NCBI GenBank assembly: GCA_902528415.1
Contig: CABZSR010000014.1
Coordinates: forward strand, 1 to 38,626
Reading direction: 5' to 3'
DNA: 38,626 bases
Source: an uncultured SAR116 cluster alpha proteobacterium
GTDB taxonomy: Bacteria; Pseudomonadota; Alphaproteobacteria; Puniceispirillales; Marisalimonadaceae
A program made the translations under genes and the position numbers. The notes under the pieces were generated by a model. It was not told the origin of the DNA. It made no database searches and saw only the letters and a list, made by a program, of their open reading frames with translations. This document shows, piece by piece, positions 25,179 through 33,289 of the stretch. Within the stretch, counting starts at the first letter, position 1, and each line of letters starts with the position of its first letter.

Positions 25179-25247
25179 ATTAAGACTCTTAATAGGTTAT
25201 ATTACTATATAAATTTATTTATAAATTATATCTAGTTTTTAAGTAAA

Positions 25248-25793
25248 TTAATTTTCATCACTATTAGTCTCTATTGATCCACCAGCTTTAATAATAGCAT
25301 TCTCAAGATCATCTTGAGTGCACAAACTTAATAAAACAGGGTGTTTAGCTGTAATATTCGAAATATTCCAGTGGCTTCTAGTGCGAATTTTTTCAATAGT
25401 ATCTTTTGTTGTGCCGATTAATTTTGATATTTGATTATTATTCACTTCAGGATGATTTTTAACAATCCAAGCGATGGCATCAGGTTTATCCCCTCTTCTT
25501 GCTAAAGGTATATACCTAGGCCCTTTATTTTTATTATTCCTCTCTGGTAATGAAGAAGCTGATTTTTTAAGATATAATGTCGCATCATTACAACAATTAT
25601 CAATTTCTTCTTGGGTAAGTTGACCATTAATTATGGGGTCAAAGCCTAAAATACCCTGACCAACATCACCATCTGCTATAGCTTGAACTTCAAGTACATG
25701 AAGATTACAAAACTCAGAGATTTGTTCAAAGGTTAATGTTGTATTATCAATTAACCATACTGCTGTCGCTTTTGGCATAAGTAATGAGGACAT
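25248..25793 (-). CDS. trcR: DUF1013 family regulator (TrcR-like, alphaproteobacterial)
   Basis: 181 residues. The family opening MPKATAVWLIDNTTLTFEQI is at 6-25, followed by CNLHVLEVQAIADGDV, FDPIINGQLTQEEI, and a central PRYIPLARRGDKPDAIAW with a helix-turn-helix-like segment NNNQISKLIGTTKDTIEKI. In Caulobacter this family is described as a cell-cycle transcriptional regulator associated with RNA polymerase. It is essentially restricted to Alphaproteobacteria, which supports the taxonomic reading of the window. It is separated from purE by about 70 bp and from ygfZ by about 160 bp. Confidence 0.9.
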   Translation of the reverse strand: MSSLLMPKATAVWLIDNTTLTFEQISEFCNLHVLEVQAIADGDVGQGILGFDPIINGQLTQEEIDNCCNDATLYLKKSASSLPERNNKNKGPRYIPLARRGDKPDAIAWIVKNHPEVNNNQISKLIGTTKDTIEKIRTRSHWNISNITAKHPVLLSLCTQDDLENAIIKAGGSIETNSDEN

Positions 25794-25950
25794 TTTTTAA
25801 ACTCCGATCAACCTTATTCAAACATTTTTTATAAGAATAAAATTATTGCTTACAATAGCGTTATATTATATTTTATAAAATTATACTTATTAATTTCGTG
25901 AAACAATTAAATAATTAAGTTGAAATATTTAGTTTGTCAATCTAAGAAGT

Positions 25951-26859
25951 TTAGATTTTTTTGGGAAGAGGAAGCATATATTTCGGAAAATTAATTTTAA
26001 TTTGCTCTTTTAAAAAATCTCCCTCTAATGTATTGTCCTCCTCAAATCTATACAAATGAGATAATATAATTTTGGCTATTCCATACCAAAGATTATCATC
26101 CTTATTATATAATAAGCAAACTATCTCTCCAATTTCTATACTATTTAAAAATATTTTTTTCTTATTAAGTTCAATTGACTTTAAATATGATAGTTTTTTA
26201 CTTTTAAAAGTAACTGGAACATATTTTCTTTTAACTAAACCCTTCCATTTAATTCTTGCATTCACTTCTTGACCTATGAAGCAACCTTTTTGAAAACTAA
26301 TTCCACCTAACAATTCTAAATTAGTTTCTAAAGGAAGAGAGACATTTGTTTCTATTTCTTTTGAGCCTTCCAAAATACAGTTTTTATATCTTAATAAATC
26401 ATACCAATTTATATTTTCACTGTCATTCAAATCGTTATTTTTAGACAGGTTCTTAACATAAACTCTTCTGAGATCTTCGTTAAAAAATCTTTTATCAATC
26501 AGAGTATATGTAGTATTCTCATTCTTAGTTGTTACTAAAACTTCATAACTTGTTTTTTCTATCGAAACTTCTCTTCTCAAGTTATACATATTTAGTTTTT
26601 TAATTAATTCGTCTTGCTGGTCTATATTATATTCAATATAAATTGACTTATCACATAAAGAATTATCAACAATAATTGTACTTACTAACATATCAAATAA
26701 TATTCTACCTTGCGGTGATAGCAATGCACTTGGTAAAAGTTCTTTTGGTTTTAACTTGGTGATATCAGATGTAAGAATGTTGTTTAAGAATTCAATGCTA
26801 TTTTCACCTGAGACTTTTAAAACTTTTCTGTTTTTAAGATGAATTTTTTTATTTTCCAT
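25951..26859 (-). CDS. ygfZ: YgfZ/GcvT-domain folate-binding protein
   Basis: 302 residues. The family signature KGCFIGQEV is at 191-199 with the conserved Cys193. The N-terminal half resembles the aminomethyltransferase fold (VSGENSIEFLNNILTSDI, then LSPQGRILFDML). YgfZ/Iba57 proteins bind tetrahydrofolate and help assemble or repair Fe-S clusters of certain enzymes. It is 6 bp downstream of leuA in the same direction, so probably co-transcribed. The 157 bp after it, before trcR, contain no gene. Confidence 0.93.
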   Translation of the reverse strand: MENKKIHLKNRKVLKVSGENSIEFLNNILTSDITKLKPKELLPSALLSPQGRILFDMLVSTIIVDNSLCDKSIYIEYNIDQQDELIKKLNMYNLRREVSIEKTSYEVLVTTKNENTTYTLIDKRFFNEDLRRVYVKNLSKNNDLNDSENINWYDLLRYKNCILEGSKEIETNVSLPLETNLELLGGISFQKGCFIGQEVNARIKWKGLVKRKYVPVTFKSKKLSYLKSIELNKKKIFLNSIEIGEIVCLLYNKDDNLWYGIAKIILSHLYRFEEDNTLEGDFLKEQIKINFPKYMLPLPKKI

Positions 26860-26865
26860 AATTAG

Positions 26866-28533
26866 TTAAGATTCAATTTTATTAATTGCGCTTATAACAG
26901 CAAGAATTGGCGCAACAGTTATGCTTGTATCAATTCCACATCCAAAAATAGAAATTTGGCCATTATTAAATTTAAGTTCAACATATGCTGCTGATTCAGC
27001 TTTTGAAGTTGCACTTCTAGTGTTCTGACCAAAATCTTCTAATGTAAATTGCAAGTCAAAATTCTCACGTATTCCATTTATAAACGCAGAAATAGGTCCA
27101 TTACCTTGTGAAGAAAACTGAATAATTTTATTTTTATAACTAACTTTAGCATTAATTATCTCTAAGTTTGTTGCTCTATTGGCCCCTTCGACTTTAAAAT
27201 CAACTAGTTCAAATGGTTTTTTTACAATGAAGTTTTCATTAAAAGTTTCCCAAATTATATTACTTGTAATTTCGTTTCCAGTATTATCTGCAATTTTTTG
27301 AACACTGGCTGACAATTCTATTTCCGCGCCTTTTGGCAATTTTACTTGATAATCTGTTTCTAACAACCAAGCAGTTCCCCCTTTTCCAGACTGACTGTTA
27401 ACTCGTATTATTGCCTCATATGTTCGACCAATGTCAGCTGGATCAATAGGTAAATATGGGACAGCCCATTTCTCACTTTTGGAGTTTTCTATATTATCCA
27501 TTCCTTTTCTTATAGCATCTTGATGACTGCCTGAAAATGCAGTGTGCACTAGCGATCCTGCATAGGGATGTCTTTCATGAATGGGAAGCCTATTACAAAA
27601 TTCTGCAGTATCTATCAAATTATTTATTTTGCTAAAATCTAGATTTGGGTTTATACCTTGTGTAAATAGGTTAAGCCCTAGTGTTACCAAGTCAACGTTA
27701 CCAGTACGCTCACCATTTCCAAATAAAGTTCCTTCTACTCTGTCTGCACCTGCCATTAATCCTAATTCGGTTGCAGCTATAGCCGTACCCCGATCGTTAT
27801 GAGGATGAAGTGATAAAATTACCCTTTTTCTTTCGCTAAAATTATTTCCCATCCACTCTATTTGATCTGCATGAATATTTGGGGTGGACATTTCAACAGT
27901 AGCTGGAAGATTAATTATTACAGGCTTATCAACACTAGCTCGCCATACATCTAAAACATTTTCACAAACTTCTAGGGCATATGGTAGTTCTGTTCCTGTA
28001 AAACTTTCAGGAGAATATTGTAATCTTATATTGGATGAAACTAATTGATACAAATGATCGGCAATTATTTTAGCCCCATCAGTTGCTATTTTTTTAACAC
28101 CTTCCATAGTCTCTTTGAAAACAACTTCTCTTTGTAAAGTGCTTGTAGAATTGTAAAGATGGATAATTGCATTTTTACACCCTTTCAGACTTTCTATAGT
28201 CTTTATAATTAGCGGTTCTCTTGATTGAGTAAGTACTTGCACGGTTACATCATCGGGTATGTGTCCTTCTAATATCAATTCTCTAACAAAATTAAAATCG
28301 GTGTCGGATGCTGATGGGAAGCCTATTTCAATTTCTTTAAAGCCCATGTTGACTAACTGCTTAAACATGCGCATTTTTCTAATTGAGTCCATAGGCTCAA
28401 CTAGCGCCTGATTACCATCTCGTAAATCAACTGAGCACCAAGCTGGTGCTTTCGTTATTATTTTATTAGGCCATTGCCTATTTGAAATTTGTACAGCAGG
28501 ATATGGATTATATTTATTGTAGTTTTTATTCAT
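26866..28533 (-). CDS. leuA: 2-isopropylmalate synthase (long LeuA form)
   Basis: Condenses acetyl-CoA with 2-ketoisovalerate, committing carbon to leucine. 555 residues, matching the longer yeast/actinobacterial-type LeuA. The HMGL-like TIM barrel (about 25-310) has SVDLRDGNQALVEPM with Arg38-Asp39, and metal-site HPHNDRGTA. The C-terminal region (about 430-550) has the regulatory-domain pattern GNGPISAFINGI and the RSATSKAESAAYVELKF stretch for leucine feedback. The 5' leader contains a small Leu-rich reading frame and a terminator-like hairpin, suggesting attenuation. Confidence 0.96.
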   Translation of the reverse strand: MNKNYNKYNPYPAVQISNRQWPNKIITKAPAWCSVDLRDGNQALVEPMDSIRKMRMFKQLVNMGFKEIEIGFPSASDTDFNFVRELILEGHIPDDVTVQVLTQSREPLIIKTIESLKGCKNAIIHLYNSTSTLQREVVFKETMEGVKKIATDGAKIIADHLYQLVSSNIRLQYSPESFTGTELPYALEVCENVLDVWRASVDKPVIINLPATVEMSTPNIHADQIEWMGNNFSERKRVILSLHPHNDRGTAIAATELGLMAGADRVEGTLFGNGERTGNVDLVTLGLNLFTQGINPNLDFSKINNLIDTAEFCNRLPIHERHPYAGSLVHTAFSGSHQDAIRKGMDNIENSKSEKWAVPYLPIDPADIGRTYEAIIRVNSQSGKGGTAWLLETDYQVKLPKGAEIELSASVQKIADNTGNEITSNIIWETFNENFIVKKPFELVDFKVEGANRATNLEIINAKVSYKNKIIQFSSQGNGPISAFINGIRENFDLQFTLEDFGQNTRSATSKAESAAYVELKFNNGQISIFGCGIDTSITVAPILAVISAINKIES

Positions 28534-28572
28534 AATTCTAGACCTTTATTATAAGCTCAAAACTTAATTTAA

Positions 28573-28662
28573 TTATTTAACAAAAATTGACCCGAACTCC
28601 TTAGAGCACGGGTTTCTTAATAAATTAAGAACTTTTATAGGATTTGAATTATTATTTTTCAT
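28573..28662 (-). CDS. Candidate leuA leader peptide (29 residues)
   Basis: ATG at 28662, with AAGG about 10 bases upstream, reads MKNNNSNPIKVLNLLRNPC and continues for ten more residues to TAA at 28573. Three of four successive codons (CTT AAT TTA TTA) are leucine, and they are the only Leu codons in the frame. The Leu codons lie in a 7-bp hairpin (28614-28631) directly beside the terminator-like hairpin. The stop codon is 39 bases before leuA. Unusually, the frame runs through the terminator rather than ending before it, so real translation to this stop is not certain. Confidence 0.5.
   Translation of the reverse strand: MKNNNSNPIKVLNLLRNPCSKEFGSIFVK
28582..28613 (-). terminator. Candidate leuA transcription attenuator
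   Basis: On the minus strand ACCCG (28609-28613) pairs with CGGGT (28590-28594). After one T-T mismatch, GCTC/GAGT extends the stem around a TAAG loop, and a five-T run begins 3 bases after the stem (28582-28586). It sits inside the leuA 5' leader with no gene upstream in that direction that it could terminate. A ribosome stalled on the Leu codons would cover its 5' arm. Confidence 0.5.
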
Positions 28663-28808
28663 AGTAAAAAGACCTTATCAATTGTATAATTATTTAGTCA
28701 AGTTCTAAGAAGTTTTTTAAAATTTTTAACGTTGCCAAAAAGTATGTTTAAAACTACTTTGCAGTGAGATAATTAAAATTAGAATTTATTTTGAAATGAA
28801 GGATTTTA

Positions 28809-30611
28809 ATGACAGATATTAATCTAATAAGAAATTTTTCTATTATAGCTCATATTGATCATGGTAAATCAACACTTGCTGACAGGTTGATACAAGAATG
28901 TAAAGGTTTAGCGGATAGAGAGATGAAGGAGCAAGTGCTTGATAATATGGAAATTGAAAGAGAAAGAGGGATTACCATAAAGGCTCAAACTGTTAGACTA
29001 TTATACAAACATACGGATGACAAAACTTATACATTGAATTTAATGGATACCCCCGGGCATGTCGATTTTGCTTATGAAGTTTCTAGATCTTTGTCAGCGT
29101 GTGAGGGATCATTGCTTGTTGTAGATTCTTCTCAAGGTGTGGAGGCACAGACCCTCGCCAATGTTTATCAGGCAATTGAAGTTAATCATGAAATTGTAAC
29201 TGTACTTAATAAAATAGATTTACCAGCTTCTGAACCTGAAAGAATAAGAAAACAAATTGAAGATGTTATAGGTTTGCCAGGTGAGGAAGGAATAGAAGTT
29301 TCTGCAAAAACAGGTTTAGGAATAAAAGAAGTTTTATCTTCTTTGGTAGAAAAATTAGATCCACCTGTTGGAGATGCGAGTGCATCTTTGCAAGCCCTTC
29401 TCATAGATAGTTGGTACGACCCTTATTTAGGTGTCCTTACATTAGTTAGAGTTGTAAATGGGACATTAAAAAAGGGTAAAAAAATTCGTTTTATGTCAAC
29501 AAAAGTATCACACACAATTGAAAAACTAGGTATATTTACCCCCAAAATAATGGATGTAGACATGCTCGGACCAGGTGAAATTGGTTTTATAACAGCTTCT
29601 GTAAAAACTGTAGCTGATTGTAAAGTTGGAGATACTATAACTGAAGATCGTAATCCTGTGGAAACTATGTTACCTGGATTTAAACCTTCAGTGCCAGTTG
29701 TTTTTTGTGGCCTTTTTCCCATGGATAATGCTCAGTTTTCTGATTTAAGAGAAGCATTGAGTAAATTATCCTTAAATGATGCATCTTTTAGTTTTGAAGC
29801 TGAAACTTCAGCAGCCCTAGGCTTTGGTTTTAGGTGTGGTTTCTTAGGTCTTTTACATATGGAAATTATAAGAGAGAGATTGACTAGAGAGTTTGACTTA
29901 GAACTAATCTCCACCGCTCCTTCAGTAGTTTATAAAGTTCAAAAAAACGATAATACGAATGATTTGCTTCACAATCCAGCAGATTTACCTGATATAAACC
30001 ATATCAATTACATAGAAGAACCATGGATCAAAGCGACTATAATGGTTCCAGACGAATATGTTGGCTCAGTATTAACACTTTGTACTGAAAGAAGGGGGGA
30101 GCAGTTAGATTTAACATACGCCGGAACCAGAGCTATGATTGTTTATAAATTGCCTCTGAACGAGGTGGTTTTTGATTTCTATGATAGATTGAAAAGTATG
30201 ACCTCAGGTTATGCGAGTTTTGATTATCAAATGGATAATTATAAGAAGGGAGATCTTGTCCGTGTGTCAATATTAGTTAATGGGGATCCTGTTGATGCCT
30301 TAGCCATGATAAGTCATAGGGATCAAGCAGAAAATAGAGGCCGTGCTATATGTACAAGATTAAAAGATTTAATACCGCGGCAACTTTTTAAAGTTGCTTT
30401 ACAAGCTGCCATCGGAGGGAAAGTTATTGCAAGAGAAACCATTTCAGCAATGAGAAAAGATGTTACAGCAAAATGTTATGGTGGTGATATTAGCCGTAAA
30501 AAGAAACTGTTAGAAAAACAAAAAGCAGGTAAAAAAAGAATGAGGCAGTTTGGTAGCGTTGAGATACCTCAGAATGCGTTCTTTGAAGCACTAAAAATGG
30601 GTGATAATTAA
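28809..30611 (+). CDS. lepA: Elongation factor 4 (LepA), ribosome back-translocase
   Basis: Translational GTPase of 600 residues, the standard length. The G1 motif AHIDHGKST is at 13-21, the switch I region has [10 protein letters not shown]3 is [11 protein letters not shown], and G4 is NKIDLPAS. The LepA-specific C-terminal domain shows [20 protein letters not shown] and [16 protein letters not shown] follows an AAGGA ribosome site by 6-7 bases. The stop is 1 base from the end of the convergent small membrane protein gene. Confidence 0.98.
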   Translation: MTDINLIRNFSIIAHIDHGKSTLADRLIQECKGLADREMKEQVLDNMEIERERGITIKAQTVRLLYKHTDDKTYTLNLMDTPGHVDFAYEVSRSLSACEGSLLVVDSSQGVEAQTLANVYQAIEVNHEIVTVLNKIDLPASEPERIRKQIEDVIGLPGEEGIEVSAKTGLGIKEVLSSLVEKLDPPVGDASASLQALLIDSWYDPYLGVLTLVRVVNGTLKKGKKIRFMSTKVSHTIEKLGIFTPKIMDVDMLGPGEIGFITASVKTVADCKVGDTITEDRNPVETMLPGFKPSVPVVFCGLFPMDNAQFSDLREALSKLSLNDASFSFEAETSAALGFGFRCGFLGLLHMEIIRERLTREFDLELISTAPSVVYKVQKNDNTNDLLHNPADLPDINHINYIEEPWIKATIMVPDEYVGSVLTLCTERRGEQLDLTYAGTRAMIVYKLPLNEVVFDFYDRLKSMTSGYASFDYQMDNYKKGDLVRVSILVNGDPVDALAMISHRDQAENRGRAICTRLKDLIPRQLFKVALQAAIGGKVIARETISAMRKDVTAKCYGGDISRKKKLLEKQKAGKKRMRQFGSVEIPQNAFFEALKMGDN

Positions 30612-30612
30612 A

Positions 30613-30987
30613 TTAAACTCTTTTTGAATTAGATGTTTGATTACTTATTTTTTTCCTACCGGACTTTTTTATTCCAAATCCTATGAATAGAAAACTTAAT
30701 AGTCCCAAAAAAGGAGCTGCTGGTAATAATAATATAGATGATATAAAAGGATGCCAAATAAATCCAGAGCAATTTAAGATTTCTAGAGCTGAACAAGGAT
30801 CAATATATCTGCTGACTATAGCTTCAGCTACTTGCAGACTATTTGGAGCAAAATAAAACCAAAATTGTCCCAACTGAGTAATTTCTTTTTTATTATCAAT
30901 TTGTAAAATTATATCAAAGTAATTGCAAACAAGTGTTAGTATAAAAGAACTTATGCCTAATAGTATGAAAATTCTTCCTATTATCAA
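30613..30987 (-). CDS. Small two-helix membrane protein, unknown function
   Basis: 124 residues. Hydrophobic segments lie at about 3-28 and 83-106, separated by a roughly 50-residue loop with LGQFWFYFAPNSLQVAEAIV, and a basic C-terminal tail follows (KKSGRKKISNQ). The start is TTG with AGGG about 8 bases upstream. The pattern resembles short uncharacterised alphaproteobacterial membrane proteins with a conserved G-x-x-W-x-x-x-x-P-x-S-L loop, but I cannot name a family. It converges on lepA with no room for a terminator. Confidence 0.65.
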   Translation of the reverse strand: MIIGRIFILLGISSFILTLVCNYFDIILQIDNKKEITQLGQFWFYFAPNSLQVAEAIVSRYIDPCSALEILNCSGFIWHPFISSILLLPAAPFLGLLSFLFIGFGIKKSGRKKISNQTSNSKRV

Positions 30988-31068
30988 CTTAAAAACCCTA
31001 GAAATTTATATGATGCATAATTTAAGACTTATAATTACAATTTCAATAAAATAATAGCTTATATTAAC

Positions 31069-31097
31069 TTGCTCGTTAAAAATTGTTGATGTAAAGT
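31069..31097 (+). promoter_or_regulatory. Candidate sigma70 promoter of tRNA-Ser
   Basis: TTGCTC at 31069-31074, a 17-base spacer, then TAAAGT at 31092-31097. Initiation 7-8 bases later would fall about 4 bases before the mature tRNA 5' end at 31109. The -35 and -10 boxes each match 4 of 6 consensus bases. Confidence 0.45.
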
Positions 31098-31108
31098 GCT
31101 ATTTTTTT

Positions 31109-31198
31109 GGAGGGGTGGCCGAGCGGTTTAAGGCGCACGCCTGGAAAGCGTGTTGGGGTTAACGCCTCTCAAGGGTTCGAATCCCTTCCTCTCCGCCA
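31109..31198 (+). tRNA. tRNA-Ser, anticodon GGA
   Basis: Class II tRNA of 90 bases with encoded CCA. The acceptor GGAGGGG pairs with CCTCTCC (one G-T). The anticodon stem is CACGC/GCGTG around loop CTGGAAA giving anticodon GGA (reads UCC and UCU). There is a long variable arm around TTGGGGTTAACGCCTCTC, and the T arm is AAGGG/CCCTT with loop TTCGAAT. Both flanks (about 120 bp left, 70 bp right) hold no genes. Confidence 0.97.
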
Positions 31199-31268
31199 AT
31201 AAGTAAATACTTTATCGATTTAAAAAAGATTTAGAAATTCAAATCAAAATTAATTTTTCATTCATATT

Positions 31269-32189
31269 TTAAAACTTTATACCTATAGATTTTAAAGATA
31301 CCTTTAATTGTTTTTTATCGTCATTATCTAAAATTATTGATGATCTCATTGTATCTAAGGGAATTTTTTTTAAAATTCTTAAGCAATATTTAATTCTTGC
31401 TGTTGCAAAATTAGGTGGATGTTTCCCATAGATGCTATAAGCTAACGTTAATAGTTTTTTGTCTAATTCTCGAGCTTTAATAAAATTTTTGCTTTCAATA
31501 TTTTCAATTAATTCAACGATTTTTTCTGGAACTATTGCTGCCAGACTTACTTGTGTTCCGTCACTACCATATTTAAAACAAGGATAAATATGCTCGTCTC
31601 CAGAAGCCATAACCAAAAACTGTTCATTAATTCCTTTTAAAAATTCGTAATTTTCAACATAACTGGAAAAATCCCAACTTCCTTCTTTAATGCCTATAAC
31701 ATTTTTTAAATTGACTAATTTATTTAGAGTTTCTTTTTTGTAGGAGAGATAACCGGAGTTGATACTTGACTGATATAAAAATATTGGTCCCTGTATGTAA
31801 TCAGATATAATTCTATGATGTTCGTAAATCATTTCTGAACTTATACCTTGAGACCATGAAAAGGGAGGAAAAACTAAGATTGCATTAGCACCGTTTTCAA
31901 ACATTTCTTTTGCGACACGAGCAGCTTCTTGTGGATCCTCAAAATTAACACCTGAAATTATTAAAGAACTATTTTCAACACTATCTTTTACAATTTTTAA
32001 AACTTGTATTTGTTCATGAGCACTTAGTGTAAAATTTTCGCCAGCATGCCCATTCACCAACAAACCTCTTATCCCTTTTGTGTTAGATATTTCCTTGATA
32101 TGTCGAACCAGGTTTTTTGTATCTATAGATTTATCAGTTTTGAGAGGCACTATATTAGCAGCATATATTCCTTTAAAACTTCTATTCAT
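31269..32189 (-). CDS. DapA/NanA-family class I lyase, possibly pyrroline-4-hydroxy-2-carboxylate deaminase
   Basis: 306-residue TIM barrel. The Schiff-base Lys168 lies in VIGIKEGSWD and Tyr139 in IFLYQSS. The DHDPS substrate motif GTTGE is replaced by GHAGEN at 47-52, so this is not dihydrodipicolinate synthase itself. It is the last gene of a leftward four-gene operon, directly abutting (0 bp) a DadA-like FAD oxidoreductase. In D-hydroxyproline catabolism (LhpC/HypD) a DapA-family enzyme deaminates the pyrroline produced by the dehydrogenase, which fits the neighbours. Other catabolic lyase substrates are possible. Confidence 0.8.
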   Translation of the reverse strand: MNRSFKGIYAANIVPLKTDKSIDTKNLVRHIKEISNTKGIRGLLVNGHAGENFTLSAHEQIQVLKIVKDSVENSSLIISGVNFEDPQEAARVAKEMFENGANAILVFPPFSWSQGISSEMIYEHHRIISDYIQGPIFLYQSSINSGYLSYKKETLNKLVNLKNVIGIKEGSWDFSSYVENYEFLKGINEQFLVMASGDEHIYPCFKYGSDGTQVSLAAIVPEKIVELIENIESKNFIKARELDKKLLTLAYSIYGKHPPNFATARIKYCLRILKKIPLDTMRSSIILDNDDKKQLKVSLKSIGIKF

Positions 32190-33287
32190 TTATAAAAACC
32201 TCTTTATATCAAATAAACTTAAATCTACATCTTCTCCCAAAATTTTTTTTGCTAATAATTTTCCCATATATGGACCACTTGTATAGCCGGAATGAATAGA
32301 CCCTATGATATATGCATTATTAAAATCTGGTAATTCACCAATAATAGGCATTGCATCATCCGTTTCTGCTTCAAGTCCTAACCAAACCCTAGCTACCCTA
32401 GAACGCTTTAATTTAGGAATGGCGTGACATGCCAATCTCATATTTCCTATTAAATTTTCAGACTTTGTTGCAGTAAAATTTTCTTCAGCACTACCTATTC
32501 CTGGCCAACCACCGCCAATAAGAACGGTTCCATTTTTAAATTGTTTAAGAGACAGCTTTCCATTTGCAACAGTTATAACAGTATCCATAACTTTAGGCAT
32601 TCTTTCGCTTACAATTAGTTGTTGTGGAAGGCATTTTATATTTACTTTTATATTTAATAATTCAAGAGCTTTATTTAGATGAACACCCGTAGCTAATATT
32701 AATTTTTTTGAAATTAATTTTTCACCAGTTTTAGATAAAATGGTATAATTATTTTCTGAAAATTCAATTTCTGTAACTTCAAAATTATTTAAAATTTTTA
32801 CTTTGTGTTCTTTCAATGCTTTTGAATAAGCATAGCCTGTTTGGTTAGCGCTGACATAACCATCCATTGCACAAAATGCAGCACACTTTATGTTTTTATT
32901 TATATTTGGATCAATTCTTAAAGCTTCTTTTTTAGAAATTATTTCTATGTCAGCTCCATATTCTTTTCTAATTTTAGACCTTTCATTTAAAAGTTTTTCT
33001 TCGTCTTCTGTAAAGGCTAGGCAAAGACCATTTCTCTTTTCTACATCTATATCTTTGGACAACCATTTATTTGTACTCATCCATAATTCCCATCCTTTTT
33101 TTGCATATGGTATTAACTGTGCTCTAGTCATATGCATTGTGAGAGTTCCGGCATTTACTCCCGAAGCCCCTTTACAAATAGAATGTTTGTCTAAGAGAGT
33201 TACTTTTAACCCGTTTTTAGCTAATTCTAAAGCAGTAGAAGCACCATTTATACCTCCACCTATTATTGCAATATCAGTTTTACTCAT
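32190..33287 (-). CDS. DadA/HcnC-like FAD amino-acid dehydrogenase, beta subunit
   Basis: 365 residues of the glycine-oxidase/D-amino-acid-dehydrogenase (DAO) fold. The FAD motif IIGGGINGASTALELAKNG is at 8-26, followed by VTLLDK; the C-terminal part contains GLEAETDDAMPIIGELP and a GSIHSGYTSGPYMGKLLA motif near the end. Such proteins oxidise amino acids and pass electrons to a partner rather than oxygen when encoded with HcnA/B-like subunits, as here (2 bp from the alpha subunit gene). The likely reaction is oxidation of D-4-hydroxyproline (LhpB-like) or another secondary or D-amino acid. Gene order alone cannot separate these from opine oxidase. Confidence 0.85.
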   Translation of the reverse strand: MSKTDIAIIGGGINGASTALELAKNGLKVTLLDKHSICKGASGVNAGTLTMHMTRAQLIPYAKKGWELWMSTNKWLSKDIDVEKRNGLCLAFTEDEEKLLNERSKIRKEYGADIEIISKKEALRIDPNINKNIKCAAFCAMDGYVSANQTGYAYSKALKEHKVKILNNFEVTEIEFSENNYTILSKTGEKLISKKLILATGVHLNKALELLNIKVNIKCLPQQLIVSERMPKVMDTVITVANGKLSLKQFKNGTVLIGGGWPGIGSAEENFTATKSENLIGNMRLACHAIPKLKRSRVARVWLGLEAETDDAMPIIGELPDFNNAYIIGSIHSGYTSGPYMGKLLAKKILGEDVDLSLFDIKRFL

Positions 33288-33289
33288 AA

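Noticed and set aside
26072-26272. Plus-strand frame within ygfZ
   Set aside because: Hydrophobic antisense shadow of a Lys/Glu-rich coding region; no independent support.
31269-32189. Naming the DapA-family gene dapA
   Set aside because: The GTTGE substrate motif is replaced by GHAGEN and the gene is embedded in an oxidative catabolic operon, so a lysine-biosynthesis role is unlikely.
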